Part shown: in pieces, positions 50,427-59,133 of the stretch
Layout of the letters: each line of letters starts with the position of its first letter
Position numbering within the stretch: the first letter of the stretch is position 1
Program-made: the position numbers and the translations under genes
Assembly: GCA_017409205.1 (NCBI GenBank)
Contig: JAFQTF010000032.1
Location: forward strand, 1-64,000
Reading direction: 5' to 3'
Origin: Oscillospiraceae bacterium
GTDB taxonomy: Bacteria; Bacillota; Clostridia; Oscillospirales; Oscillospiraceae
Length of the DNA: 64,000 nt
The notes under the pieces: model-generated
What the model saw: the letters and a program-made list of their open reading frames with translations, nothing else
The model's database searches: none
What the model was told of the DNA's origin: nothing

Positions 50427-51839
50427 TTACAGGCCCAGTTCGTCCTGCCAGAGCGCAATGTACTTTTTCGCCTGGGATGCGCTGTTGCCCTCCGCCGCCA
50501 TGCGCAGTACCGGCTCCGTTCCGGAGAACCGGCAGATGATCCAGCTGCCGTCGGCAAAATATACCTTGCAGCCATCGCTGCGGTCCACCTTTTCCACCGG
50601 CTCCCGGAAGTCCGGCAGCTGATGCTGGACAAAGAGCCGCTCCTGCAGCAGTTCCTTCTTGCTGACGGTCATGGTGAAAGCCCGCTCCTCATAGTACAGC
50701 TCTCCGTACCGGTCGGTGATCTCCCGGTACAGCTGGGAAATGGTCTTTCCGGTGACGGCCCGCATTTCCACCAGCAGAGCTGCGGCATAGATACCATCCT
50801 TGCCCTGGATATGGCCCTGAACTGCCAGACCGCCGGAGGATTCGCCGCCGATGATGGCGCCGGTCTCCGCCATTTTGGCGGAGATATATTTAAAGCCCAC
50901 CGGCACCTCATGACATTCCTGGTCAAAGTCCATAGCCACCCGGTCCAGCAGATGGGTGGTGGAATTGTTCCGGACACAAGGGCCCATCCATCCCCGGTAG
51001 TTGAGGAAGTAGTAGTACAGCAGCACCAGAATGGTATTGGCATGGAGGTAACTGCCGAATTCATCGATCACGCCCAGCCGGTCCGCATCGCCGTCGGTGG
51101 CAATGCCCAGATCACACCGGTTCTCCACAACATAGTTGCTCAGCAGCCGCAGGGCATCGGCGCTGGGGGCAGGCATCCGGCCGCCGAAGAGGGTATCATG
51201 CTGCTCATGAATCACATCCACGTCACAGCGGCAGGTCAGCAGAATGGTTCGCAGACTGCTCTGGCTGACGCCGTACATGGGATCGATGGCCACCCGCAGG
51301 GAAGTATTCTTGATCTTCTCCACATCCACCATCTGCAGAATGCTGTCGATATAATCATTGAAGGGATAGCTCTCCCGGATGATGCCCAGGGCCATCGCCC
51401 GGCCATATTCCATGGTCTTGATATCTCCGGGGGCGATGTCCCGGATCTGCTCCTCGATCTTTTTCGTGACGGATGCCTCCGCATCCCGGCCCCCGGCAGT
51501 AAACACCTTAATTCCGTTGTAAATGGCCGGGTTGTGGCTGGCGGTAATTGCCATACCGTAAGGCGTCTGCCGACGTTTCACCGTATACATGATCAGGGGC
51601 GTGGGAGAAGACCGGGCCACCATAAAGACCCGGAAGCCGTGGCCAGCCAGGACTTCCGCTGCCCAGTGGGCAGATTCCTTGGACAGGAATCGCCTGTCGT
51701 AGCCGATGACGATCTCCTTTCCTCCATGACCCTCCAATTCCATCAGGCGGCACAGTCCTGCTGCCACCAGGCGGATATTCTCCTTGGTGAACTCATCGGC
51801 AATGATGGCGCGCCATCCGCCGGTTCCGAATTTGATCAT
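50427..51839 (-). CDS. Phosphoglucomutase/phosphomannomutase family protein
   Basis: A 470-aa alpha-D-phosphohexomutase. The phosphoserine loop is TASHNPAIYNGIK, the metal loop TDGDADRLG, the sugar loop GGESSGG and the phosphate-binding C-terminus RFSGTEPVLR. It interconverts hexose 1- and 6-phosphates, or GlcN phosphates. The start at 51839 follows AGAAGGGA. It lies downstream of an HAD phosphatase and an AfuABC-like importer, which points to sugar-phosphate use, though a terminator hairpin separates them. Confidence 0.9.
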   Translation of the reverse strand: MIKFGTGGWRAIIADEFTKENIRLVAAGLCRLMELEGHGGKEIVIGYDRRFLSKESAHWAAEVLAGHGFRVFMVARSSPTPLIMYTVKRRQTPYGMAITASHNPAIYNGIKVFTAGGRDAEASVTKKIEEQIRDIAPGDIKTMEYGRAMALGIIRESYPFNDYIDSILQMVDVEKIKNTSLRVAIDPMYGVSQSSLRTILLTCRCDVDVIHEQHDTLFGGRMPAPSADALRLLSNYVVENRCDLGIATDGDADRLGVIDEFGSYLHANTILVLLYYYFLNYRGWMGPCVRNNSTTHLLDRVAMDFDQECHEVPVGFKYISAKMAETGAIIGGESSGGLAVQGHIQGKDGIYAAALLVEMRAVTGKTISQLYREITDRYGELYYEERAFTMTVSKKELLQERLFVQHQLPDFREPVEKVDRSDGCKVYFADGSWIICRFSGTEPVLRMAAEGNSASQAKKYIALWQDELGL

Positions 51840-51865
51840 GTATTTCCCTTCTCTCTTCTGTTTTG

Positions 51866-51913
51866 AAAAAAGCACCTCTGACGAAGCCTTTTGGTTGCCA
51901 GAGGTGCTTTTCT
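51866..51913 (-). terminator. Hairpin between promoter and mutase gene, terminator or attenuator
   Basis: On the minus strand AAAAGCACCTCTG / CAGAGGTGCTTTT with a 21-base loop, followed by TTC. It can end the transcript of the HAD gene. It also lies between the promoter at 51929-51957 and the mutase start, so it should act as an attenuator for that gene. Confidence 0.7.
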
Positions 51914-51928
51914 GTACTGATAACAATT

Positions 51929-51957
51929 ATTATACTAAAAATCTGCCGGTATTGCAA
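51929..51957 (-). promoter_or_regulatory. Promoter upstream of the mutase hairpin
   Basis: On the minus strand TTGCAA (51952-51957), 17 bases, TATAAT (51929-51934), lying just after the HAD stop codon. Confidence 0.6.
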
Positions 51958-51966
51958 GTGAATACC

Positions 51967-52584
51967 TTACTTTTCGGCAACATTCACACCGGCTGCCCGG
52001 AGATCCCGGCGCAGAAGCAGCACGTCATCATGGAACACGGCACCGGGAATACCGCACCAGAGAGCGCCTTCGATGTTGGCAGGCAGGTCATCCACAAAGA
52101 AGCACTCCTCCGCTTTCAGATGGAAGCGCTCCAGCAGCAGCCGGTAGATCTCCGGCTGGGGCTTGATGACCTTTTCATCCGCGGAAACAATGGTACCATC
52201 AAAGAACCGGCTGGCTTCGATCCGGGGCCAGTAATCATGCTGGCGATAGCTGGCATTGCTCAGCAGATAGATACCGTAGCCGTTGGCCTTCAGTTCTTCC
52301 ACCAATTCATACATTCCCGGGATCGGCAGAATGGGCCGGTCCCACATGCTGACCAGCTTCCCGGCGGCATCGTGCAGATGCTCCGGCAGCCGTCTGCAGA
52401 TACTGGCAGCCGCCTCCGCATCAGTCATGGAGCCCCGGTCCATCCGGGCCCATTCCAGAGAACGGAAAACCTCCCGCTTCAGAAGTTCCTTGTCTCCGCC
52501 ATCGATGCCCAGCCGGGTAATGAACAGATCCCGGTCGAACCGGATCAGCACATTGCCCATGTCGAATACAATATTGCGGATCAT
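51967..52584 (-). CDS. HAD family (IA) phosphatase
   Basis: A 205-aa HAD hydrolase: motif I FDMGNVLIRFD, motif II SNAS, motif III lysine in VIKPQPEIY, motif IV VDDLPANIEGA. The pattern resembles YihX/GPP-like sugar phosphatases. The start overlaps the permease stop by four bases, so it is part of the importer operon. A phosphorylated compound is its likely substrate. Confidence 0.9.
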   Translation of the reverse strand: MIRNIVFDMGNVLIRFDRDLFITRLGIDGGDKELLKREVFRSLEWARMDRGSMTDAEAAASICRRLPEHLHDAAGKLVSMWDRPILPIPGMYELVEELKANGYGIYLLSNASYRQHDYWPRIEASRFFDGTIVSADEKVIKPQPEIYRLLLERFHLKAEECFFVDDLPANIEGALWCGIPGAVFHDDVLLLRRDLRAAGVNVAEK

Positions 52585-54242
52585 ACGATCTTCACCTTAC
52601 CCTTTGTGGCTCGGAACACGATCAGCAGGGAAATGATGGTAGTGACCGTCAGGATGGTGGCCAACGCACTGGCAGGGCCATCATTCATGTGGGTGACCTC
52701 CTGATAGATAGCAATGGCAATGGTGGAAGTCTTGCCGGAATACAGCATGATGGAGCTGGAAAGCTCATTTATGCAGGTGATCCAGCTTAAGACCGCGCCG
52801 GACATAACGCCGGGCAGCATCATGCGGGCCGTCACTGTGAAGAATGTCTTCAGGGGAGACACGCCCAGATTGATGGAAGCTTCCTCCACAAAGGGGTCCA
52901 TCTGATACAGGAATGCCGTTCCCGACCGGACAGTATAAGGCAGTTTGCGGATAACATAGGAAATGATCATAATGGCAGAGGTACCCACCAGGATCATAGG
53001 CTTACGGTTGAAGGCAATGATCAGGCCGATACCCAGAACACTGCCGGGAATGACGTAAGGGAACATGATCAGGGTGTCGATGATGTTGGCAACCTTACCT
53101 TTCTTGCGCACCAGCACATAGGACACCAGAATACCTACAAAGATGATGAATACAATGGCGATCAGGGAGAATACATAGGTATTCTTAATATTGGTAGCCA
53201 ATTTTGCACTGATAAAGCGGTAATTATTCAGGTTGATACCCTTCACCATACCGGAGAAGCTGCGTTCAATGAAAGACTGGCAAATCACAACAATCTGAGG
53301 CAGGAATGCCAGGAACACAACGATGTAGATGGGCAGAGACACCAGGAACCGCTTCCAGCCGTGCAGCTTGGTCTCCTGGGGAGGCCGCAGAGAGCTCATC
53401 ATATAGTTGCGCTTGTCAATGACCAGTTTCTGGAACATAAGCACCAGCAGCGAACAGGATACGATGATAACAGACAAGGCCGAAGCCATATAGGGGTTTG
53501 TGGCACTTTCGGACATATATTCATTGTACACCAGAACCGGCAGCACAACATAGCCTTCACCCATCAGCATGGGGGTACCAAAGTCCGCCAGACAGGTCAT
53601 GAACACCATAACGCAGCCTGCCAGGATAGAAGGCAGAACCACAGGCAGGGTGACCGTCCAGATCCGCTTCAGCTTGCTCATGCCTAAGTTTTCGGCAGCT
53701 TCTTCCAGAGATGCATCGATGGAATTCATGGCGCCGGAAGTATACAGATAAATATAAGGGAACAGATGCAGGGTAAAGACGAAGATGATGCCGCCCTTTC
53801 CGTAAATGGTGGGCGCAGGCAGTCCCAGCGAGGTAATAAGCTTGGTGACAATGCCCTGACGGCCCGCCAGAATAATCCAGGAGTAGGCACCGATGAACGG
53901 GGGGCTCATGAGACTCATAATGATCAGGATATGCACCAGTGTCTTGCCGGGCACATTATACCGGGTCAAGACATACGCGATGGGCACACCGATCAGAAGA
54001 GATGTCAGCACCGTGGTGGAGCAAACCACAATAGACCGAATCAGCGGCTGATAGTAATACTCCTTGGTAAAAAAACGAACGAAGTTGTAAAGCGTTACAC
54101 CTTCTACCTTATCAGAGAAAATACTCTTGGTCAGAATGGTATAGAAGGGATAAACAATGAACAGGCACATGGAGGCTATGACCATGAATCTGACAAAGAA
54201 CCAGAAGTCCGGCCTCCACTTTTGACCGAGTCTCTGTTTCAC
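52581..54242 (-). CDS. ABC transporter permease, FbpB/AfuB type
   Basis: A 553-aa protein with two halves of about six membrane helices each, both with the EAA-type loop (ASLEEAAENLGMSKLKRIWT and PFVEEASINLGVSPLKTFFT). This fused architecture is typical of Fe(III), 2-aminoethylphosphonate and hexose-phosphate importers. It partners the ATPase and binding protein upstream. The ATG overlaps the ATPase stop. Confidence 0.92.
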   Translation of the reverse strand: MKQRLGQKWRPDFWFFVRFMVIASMCLFIVYPFYTILTKSIFSDKVEGVTLYNFVRFFTKEYYYQPLIRSIVVCSTTVLTSLLIGVPIAYVLTRYNVPGKTLVHILIIMSLMSPPFIGAYSWIILAGRQGIVTKLITSLGLPAPTIYGKGGIIFVFTLHLFPYIYLYTSGAMNSIDASLEEAAENLGMSKLKRIWTVTLPVVLPSILAGCVMVFMTCLADFGTPMLMGEGYVVLPVLVYNEYMSESATNPYMASALSVIIVSCSLLVLMFQKLVIDKRNYMMSSLRPPQETKLHGWKRFLVSLPIYIVVFLAFLPQIVVICQSFIERSFSGMVKGINLNNYRFISAKLATNIKNTYVFSLIAIVFIIFVGILVSYVLVRKKGKVANIIDTLIMFPYVIPGSVLGIGLIIAFNRKPMILVGTSAIMIISYVIRKLPYTVRSGTAFLYQMDPFVEEASINLGVSPLKTFFTVTARMMLPGVMSGAVLSWITCINELSSSIMLYSGKTSTIAIAIYQEVTHMNDGPASALATILTVTTIISLLIVFRATKGKVKIV

Positions 54243-55300
54243 TTGGACAGCACCTCCCCGGTTTCTGCAATATACAGGCTGATCCGGTTCGGATCGAAGT
54301 TCAGGAATACCCTCTTGCCGTCCTCATGAACAGCGGCAGTGTCCTTGGTATACTCATTGACGATGAGGCTCTGGCCATTGTCCAGCTCCACTTCATATTC
54401 GATGAAGTCACCCAGGAAGGTGGAGAACAGGACCTTGCCGGGCATACCCGTTTCACTGAAGAACAGCTGCTCGGGCCGGGCAGACAGCTTGCCCTTTCCG
54501 GTGAATTCCTTCTTCACAGGGATCTCAATGGTCATTTCGCCCTGAATGGTGACCTTGCCCCCCTGAACATCGCAGTCCAGGAAGTTGCTGACGCCGATGA
54601 AGCCTGCCACGAAGGGGTTCTGGGGCTTGGCATAGATCTCATTGGGGGTACCGATCTGCATGATGTTGCCATCCTTCATAACCGCGATCCGGTCGGAGAT
54701 TGCCAGAGCTTCCTCCTGGTCATGAGTGACATAGATGGTGGTGATGCCCAGGCGGCGCTGCAGCTTCTTGATGACGGTACGCATCTGAACCCGCAGCTTG
54801 GCATCCAGATTGGAAAGGGGCTCATCCATCAGCAGCACGCTGGGCTCAATAACGAAGGCACGGGCCAGGGCAACACGCTGCTGCTGACCGCCGGACAGCT
54901 CATTGGGCTTCCGGTCTGCCAGATGCTCGATCTGCACCAGCTTCAGCGCCTCAGCGACTCGCTCTTCCATCTCCTTCTTGCCCACCTTCCGGGCCTTCAG
55001 GCCATAGGCTACATTTTCCTTAACCGTCAGGTGAGGGAAGATCGCATAGTTCTGGAATACCATACCGATATCCCGCTTGTGGGCAGGCACATCATTGATC
55101 CGCTTGTCACCGAAATAGAAGTCACCTGCTTCGATGGAGTTAAAGCCCGCGATCATGCGAAGCAGCGTGGTCTTGCCGCAGCCGGAAGGACCCAGCAGAG
55201 TGAAAAATTCACCTTCTTTGATATTCAGAGAAACTCCATTCAGGGCTGTAAAGTCGCCATAGCGCTTCACCGCATCCTTGATGATAACTTCATTGCTCAT
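54239..55300 (-). CDS. ABC transporter ATP-binding protein, FbpC/PotA type
   Basis: A 353-aa ATPase: Walker A LGPSGCGKTTLL, signature LSGGQQQRVALARA, Walker B VLLMDEPLSNLDAK, H-loop VTHDQEEA, and a C-terminal TOBE domain (about 260-350). It energises the permease encoded next. It lies behind two hairpins that separate it from the binding-protein gene. Confidence 0.95.
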   Translation of the reverse strand: MSNEVIIKDAVKRYGDFTALNGVSLNIKEGEFFTLLGPSGCGKTTLLRMIAGFNSIEAGDFYFGDKRINDVPAHKRDIGMVFQNYAIFPHLTVKENVAYGLKARKVGKKEMEERVAEALKLVQIEHLADRKPNELSGGQQQRVALARAFVIEPSVLLMDEPLSNLDAKLRVQMRTVIKKLQRRLGITTIYVTHDQEEALAISDRIAVMKDGNIMQIGTPNEIYAKPQNPFVAGFIGVSNFLDCDVQGGKVTIQGEMTIEIPVKKEFTGKGKLSARPEQLFFSETGMPGKVLFSTFLGDFIEYEVELDNGQSLIVNEYTKDTAAVHEDGKRVFLNFDPNRISLYIAETGEVLSK

Positions 55301-55333
55301 AGTAATCCTCTCCTTCTATGTCTTAAGACTCAA

Positions 55334-55403
55334 AAAAGCCGTCAGTACAGGCGGCGGTTTTCTTCAATCTTAAGAAGAGGGAGTCCCAACAGGGACTCCC
55401 TCT
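55334..55403 (-). terminator. Two hairpins between binding protein and ATPase genes
   Basis: 55376-55403 forms a perfect 12-bp stem AGAGGGAGTCCC / GGGACTCCCTCT. 55336-55353 forms GCCG/CGGC followed on the minus strand by TTTTTTG. Note that the ATPase gene is at lower coordinates, so these lie downstream of the binding-protein gene. They would favour binding-protein mRNA over the rest of the operon. Confidence 0.7.
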
Positions 55404-55418
55404 CGGGTTAGCAGAATA

Positions 55419-56501
55419 TTAGCCGACGGTCAGATCGTTCCACTTTTCAACGATGTTAGCCTTCTCGGTGGCTGCGTATGCGAAGTCATAGTCACCCAGA
55501 TCCAGAGTGGACAGTTCGCACAGGCCCTCGGGGGTCAGGTCAGAACGGACAGGACGACGCTTCCAGGAAACGTTCTGATCCTTCTGAACATCGATGCTCA
55601 GCATGTAGTTGATGAACAGCTCAGCGTTCTCCTGGTTGGGGCAGTTCTTGACCAGAGAAATGCCATCGGGAACAGCGGAGTTCATCTCAGGGTAGACAAA
55701 ACCGATGTCGGGGTTGTCAGCATACAGAACAGCAGACTTCTCCAGGGTCACACCCAGGACATATTCGCCGGAAGCAACCAGCTTGTGGCATGCAGAGGAG
55801 CCATCCTGCAGCTTGCCATCCAGGTTATCGATGAACTTGTCGACCAGTGCCCAGCCTTCGTCCAGAGTGGGCTGGCTGAACAGCATGGTGCACAGCTGGG
55901 TGTAAGCGGAACCGGACTTGGCAGGAGATGCGTAAGCGATCTTGCCCTTCAGTGCGGGATCCGTCAGGCCTTCCCAAGTGGTAGGAACGGAAGCCTCATC
56001 GATCAGAGTCTTGTTGTAGATGAAGCACATGGGCAGGGGGGACTCACCGATCCACATGTCATCAGCATCCTTGTAAGCATCGCCGATAACATCGTCATGC
56101 TCAGAAACGAAGGGCTGGAACAGCTCGACCTGGCCGGCCAGAGTGTCAGCGCCGCCGCCCCACAGGACGTCACACTGGGGATTCTCAGACTCAGCAGCAA
56201 TACGCTGGATAGCCTCGCCAGTGGGGATGCTCAGGAACTCCACATTGATGTTGGGGTACTTTTCCATGAACATGGAGACACCAGCTTCCAGAGGCTGGGG
56301 ATCATGGGGGGAGTAGATAACCAGATTACCGGTGTAATCCTCGGGAGCCTTTTCAGCGGGAGCAGCTTCAGTAGCAGCGGGAGCCTCGGCAACAGGGGCA
56401 TCAGCCTTGGGAGCTTCGGTTTCAGCGGGTTCGCTGGAACCGCAGGCAACCAGACCCATGGTCAGAACCAGCGCCAGCAGCAGAGCAATGATCTTCTTCA
56501 T
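55419..56501 (-). CDS. ABC substrate-binding lipoprotein, FbpA/AfuA type
   Basis: A 360-aa lipoprotein. The signal is LALVLTMGLVACGSS (probable lipid Cys), followed by an Ala/Pro/Glu-rich linker (about 25-55). The binding domain belongs to the Fe(III)/AfuA group (NLVIYSPHDPQPLEAGV at its start, SPAKSGSAYTQLC in the middle). The relation of AfuA to hexose phosphates and the downstream HAD phosphatase make a phosphorylated organic ligand as likely as iron; this is inference. It is the first gene of the operon. Confidence 0.88.
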   Translation of the reverse strand: MKKIIALLLALVLTMGLVACGSSEPAETEAPKADAPVAEAPAATEAAPAEKAPEDYTGNLVIYSPHDPQPLEAGVSMFMEKYPNINVEFLSIPTGEAIQRIAAESENPQCDVLWGGGADTLAGQVELFQPFVSEHDDVIGDAYKDADDMWIGESPLPMCFIYNKTLIDEASVPTTWEGLTDPALKGKIAYASPAKSGSAYTQLCTMLFSQPTLDEGWALVDKFIDNLDGKLQDGSSACHKLVASGEYVLGVTLEKSAVLYADNPDIGFVYPEMNSAVPDGISLVKNCPNQENAELFINYMLSIDVQKDQNVSWKRRPVRSDLTPEGLCELSTLDLGDYDFAYAATEKANIVEKWNDLTVG

Positions 56502-56565
56502 TTGTTTTCCTCCTAAATTATTTCAAAATAGGTCTGCGGCAGAACCGTGTTCTGCCAACGAGGTC

Positions 56566-56595
56566 ATTATAGCACGACTTCCCCCAGCCCTTCAA
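56566..56595 (-). promoter_or_regulatory. Promoter of the AfuABC-like operon
   Basis: On the minus strand TTGAAG (56590-56595), 18 bases, TATAAT (56566-56571). A hairpin GGCAGAAC/GTTCTGCC (56538-56556) lies at the start of the transcript. Confidence 0.65.
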
Positions 56596-56695
56596 TCGCC
56601 AAAGACGCACAAAAAAGGCCCTATTTTTTTGTGTGAATCAACAATAAATCCACTGTTTTCCGAACTTTTATTCTAATTATAAATAAATACACCTT

Positions 56696-56718
56696 ATTTA
56701 TTATACAGCATAATAAAT
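56696..56718. promoter_or_regulatory. Inverted repeat upstream of the TetR promoter
   Basis: ATTTATTAT-N5-ATAATAAAT, a perfect 9-bp inverted repeat 12 bases upstream of the -35 box. Confidence 0.4.
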
Positions 56719-56730
56719 ATAGCAGACTTA

Positions 56731-56759
56731 TTGACAATCGATATTTCAGGACTTATAAT
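56731..56759 (+). promoter_or_regulatory. Consensus promoter of the TetR operon
   Basis: TTGACA (56731-56736), 17 bases, TATAAT (56754-56759), an exact sigma-A consensus. Confidence 0.88.
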
Positions 56760-56763
56760 CATA

Positions 56764-56777
56764 ATGAACATGTTCAT
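56764..56777. promoter_or_regulatory. Palindromic operator at the TetR transcription start
   Basis: ATGAACATGTTCAT is a perfect 14-bp palindrome four bases after the -10 box, overlapping the expected start of transcription. This fits autorepression by the TetR protein. Confidence 0.65.
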
Positions 56778-56790
56778 AAAGGAGATTTCT

Positions 56791-57297
56791 ATGCCAAAGA
56801 TCATCGAAGACCTGCCCCGCCGTCTGATGGAGGAGGCCCGCCGTCAGGTACAGGAATCCGGCTATTCCGCCCTGACCATCCGCTCCGTGGCGAAAGGTTG
56901 CGGTGTCGGCATTGGCACCGTTTACAATTATTATGCCTCCCGGGATGCTCTGGTGGCTTCTTTCCTTCTGAAGGACTGGAACCGCTGTCTGGATGAGATC
57001 CACGCCGCAGGCGAAGCTGCCATCCTGCCGGAGCCGGTTCTGCGAAAGGTCTACGACAGTCTGAATCAGTTCCTGCAGCAGCACGCCGCCGTTTTTCGGG
57101 ATGAGGCTGCCGCGTCTGGTTTTGCCGGATCTTTCAGTCACTATCACGGTCTGCTGCGCGATCAGCTGGCAGAACCCATCCGGAGATTCTGCCCCGATGA
57201 TTTCACTGCGGAATTCATCGCTGAAGCCATACTGGTCTGGACAGTAGCCGGAAAAACCTTTGATGAACTCTATGCACCCATTCAAAAACTTCTGTAA
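56791..57297 (+). CDS. TetR family repressor
   Basis: A 168-aa TetR protein. The HTH is SALTIRSVAKGCGVGIGTVYNYYASRDAL in parts (about residues 20-48), with a ligand domain after it. AAAGGAG lies before the ATG at 56791; the open frame extends upstream into the promoter. It heads a co-directional operon of five genes and probably represses it until a hydrophobic ligand binds. Confidence 0.9.
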   Translation: MPKIIEDLPRRLMEEARRQVQESGYSALTIRSVAKGCGVGIGTVYNYYASRDALVASFLLKDWNRCLDEIHAAGEAAILPEPVLRKVYDSLNQFLQQHAAVFRDEAAASGFAGSFSHYHGLLRDQLAEPIRRFCPDDFTAEFIAEAILVWTVAGKTFDELYAPIQKLL

Positions 57298-57310
57298 GGA
57301 GAGATGAACA

Positions 57311-58234
57311 ATGTCAAGCTTTGAAAACCTGCGGATTGTAGACAATTTCTATCAGACCTCCCTGTTCTTCCCCATGCCCACGGTGGTCATCAGCACCTTG
57401 TGCGAAGACGGCTCCACCACACTGGGCCCCTACTCCCTGGTGCAGCCTTATTATGTGGCCGGCAAGGATTATTATGCCATGCTGCTGTCCTGCCGCAATT
57501 CCTCCAATACCGCCCAGAACATCCTGCGCACCGGCAAATGCGCCATCAGCTTTGTGGATGACAAGCCCAAGGCCTTCAAGGAATGCGTCAAGCTCAGCTG
57601 GCCCGGTGACAAGCCCGAGGACAAGATGCCCAAGTGCCAGTTCCGGCTGGAAAAGAGCATGGTTGAGGAAGAGACCGGCGAAAAGCGGCCCATGGTCCTG
57701 ACCGATGCCATTCAGGTCATCGAATGTACCTGGGTCCGGGAGCTGGATCACGCCGAAAACGATCAGCCCGGTGAACTGAACGGCTATGAGCCTCCCTATC
57801 ACGATTTCAATGGCATCACTTCCAAATTCGGCGCCCATTTCATTCTGAAGATCGACAAAATCCTGATGAAAAAGAAGTACCGTGACGCCATCATCAACGG
57901 CGTGAAGGCCAAGGACTTCCCCGCCCTGCCTGTGGACTACGGCTACCGGGACAGCAAGAATTTCTGGTTCCACCGCAAGACCCGGATGCGGGCAGAGCTG
58001 CTGCCCATGCGCCAGGCTTCCCTGGAATCTGTCCGTTATGCCGCAGACCGTGCCGATGACACGATCCGTTTCACCGATGAAGCTCTGAAGACCATTCTGA
58101 ATGTGCCCCGGGTATTCCTGCCTCTGGTGCTGAAGGGCTGCGTGGACTGGGCAAAGGAAAACGGTGTGGAGCTCATCGATGAGACCCACATGAAGATCAT
58201 CAACGACAAGCGTTCCAAGGAAAAGAACAAATGA
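57311..58234 (+). CDS. Flavin reductase-like protein with C-terminal PCP_red-like domain
   Basis: A 307-aa protein. Residues 1-215 form a flavin reductase/FMN-binding split barrel (MPTVVISTLCEDGSTTLGPY; NTAQNILRTGKCAISFV). About 235-300 (IRFTDEALKTILNVPRVFLP, then a KGCVDWAKENGVELI segment) resembles the small PCP_red domain seen at the end of light-independent protochlorophyllide reductase subunits and some Fe-S proteins. The function of this fusion is unknown. It lies 13 bases after the tetR gene, with AAGGAGAG before its ATG. Confidence 0.75.
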   Translation: MSSFENLRIVDNFYQTSLFFPMPTVVISTLCEDGSTTLGPYSLVQPYYVAGKDYYAMLLSCRNSSNTAQNILRTGKCAISFVDDKPKAFKECVKLSWPGDKPEDKMPKCQFRLEKSMVEEETGEKRPMVLTDAIQVIECTWVRELDHAENDQPGELNGYEPPYHDFNGITSKFGAHFILKIDKILMKKKYRDAIINGVKAKDFPALPVDYGYRDSKNFWFHRKTRMRAELLPMRQASLESVRYAADRADDTIRFTDEALKTILNVPRVFLPLVLKGCVDWAKENGVELIDETHMKIINDKRSKEKNK

Positions 58235-58269
58235 TCATTTCCCTACTATATTAATAAGGAGGATTTATT

Positions 58270-59130
58270 ATGAAAGTTGTACTGGCAGGCGCCTTTGGCA
58301 ATCTGGGTGCTGAGATTCTGAAGTGTCTGGTGGCCGATGGTCATGAGATCATTGCTGCCGATCTGAAGGAAGCCACTGTAGCAGGCTGCGAAGGCAAGTA
58401 TACCTTTGCCCCCATCGATGCCACCAAGCCCGAAACACTGAAGGGTCTGTGCGAGGGTGCCGATGTGGTCATCACCACCATGGGCCTCACCGGCGCATCC
58501 ACCCGGTTCACCGCCTATGACATCGACCAGAAGGGCAACCTGAACCTGTACGAAGAATGCAAGCGGGCCGGTGTGAAGAAATTCAACTATGTGTCCGTCA
58601 TTTCCTGCGATGAGAAGGGTGCCGAAGAGGTTCCCATGCTTCACGCCAAGTTCCTGGTGGAGCAGGAGATCAAAAAGCAGCCCATGGATTACGTCATCTA
58701 TCGTCCCACCGGCTATTTCTATGACATTGCCAAGGTCTTCAAACCCTACATCGACAAGGGGGAAATGCAGCTGCTGAAGGGCTACGGCGGCGTAAAGGCC
58801 AACGTGGTGGACTGCCCCGACTTCGCCCGGTTCATCGTGGATCACATGATGGATACCAATGTGACCTATAACGTGGGCGGCAAGGAAACCTACACTTACG
58901 AGGAAATGGCAAAGATGTGCTTCGATGCCGCCGGCAAGCCCATGAAGATCAAGTGGGCTCCCATCTGGCTGTTTGGAATTCTGGCCAATCTGCCCAAGAT
59001 CAAAAAGGCCGGCAAGCATGATATCATTCTCTTCTCCAAGTGGACTCTGAGCCACGATCTGGTGGGCGACACCTGCATCGGTGACAAGAGCTTTGCCGAA
59101 TACATCCAGAGCTATTTCGGAAAGGAGTAA
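58270..59130 (+). CDS. NAD(P)-binding SDR/NmrA-like protein
   Basis: A 286-aa Rossmann protein with the nucleotide motif VVLAGAFGNLGAEILK, an acidic residue after strand two (AADLKE) and a VSVISCDEKGAEEVPM block. It is an atypical short-chain dehydrogenase of the NmrA or epimerase type. AAGGAGG precedes the ATG. Its stop is three bases before the DUF1295 gene, so the two are coupled. Confidence 0.85.
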   Translation: MKVVLAGAFGNLGAEILKCLVADGHEIIAADLKEATVAGCEGKYTFAPIDATKPETLKGLCEGADVVITTMGLTGASTRFTAYDIDQKGNLNLYEECKRAGVKKFNYVSVISCDEKGAEEVPMLHAKFLVEQEIKKQPMDYVIYRPTGYFYDIAKVFKPYIDKGEMQLLKGYGGVKANVVDCPDFARFIVDHMMDTNVTYNVGGKETYTYEEMAKMCFDAAGKPMKIKWAPIWLFGILANLPKIKKAGKHDIILFSKWTLSHDLVGDTCIGDKSFAEYIQSYFGKE

Positions 59131-59133
59131 CCC

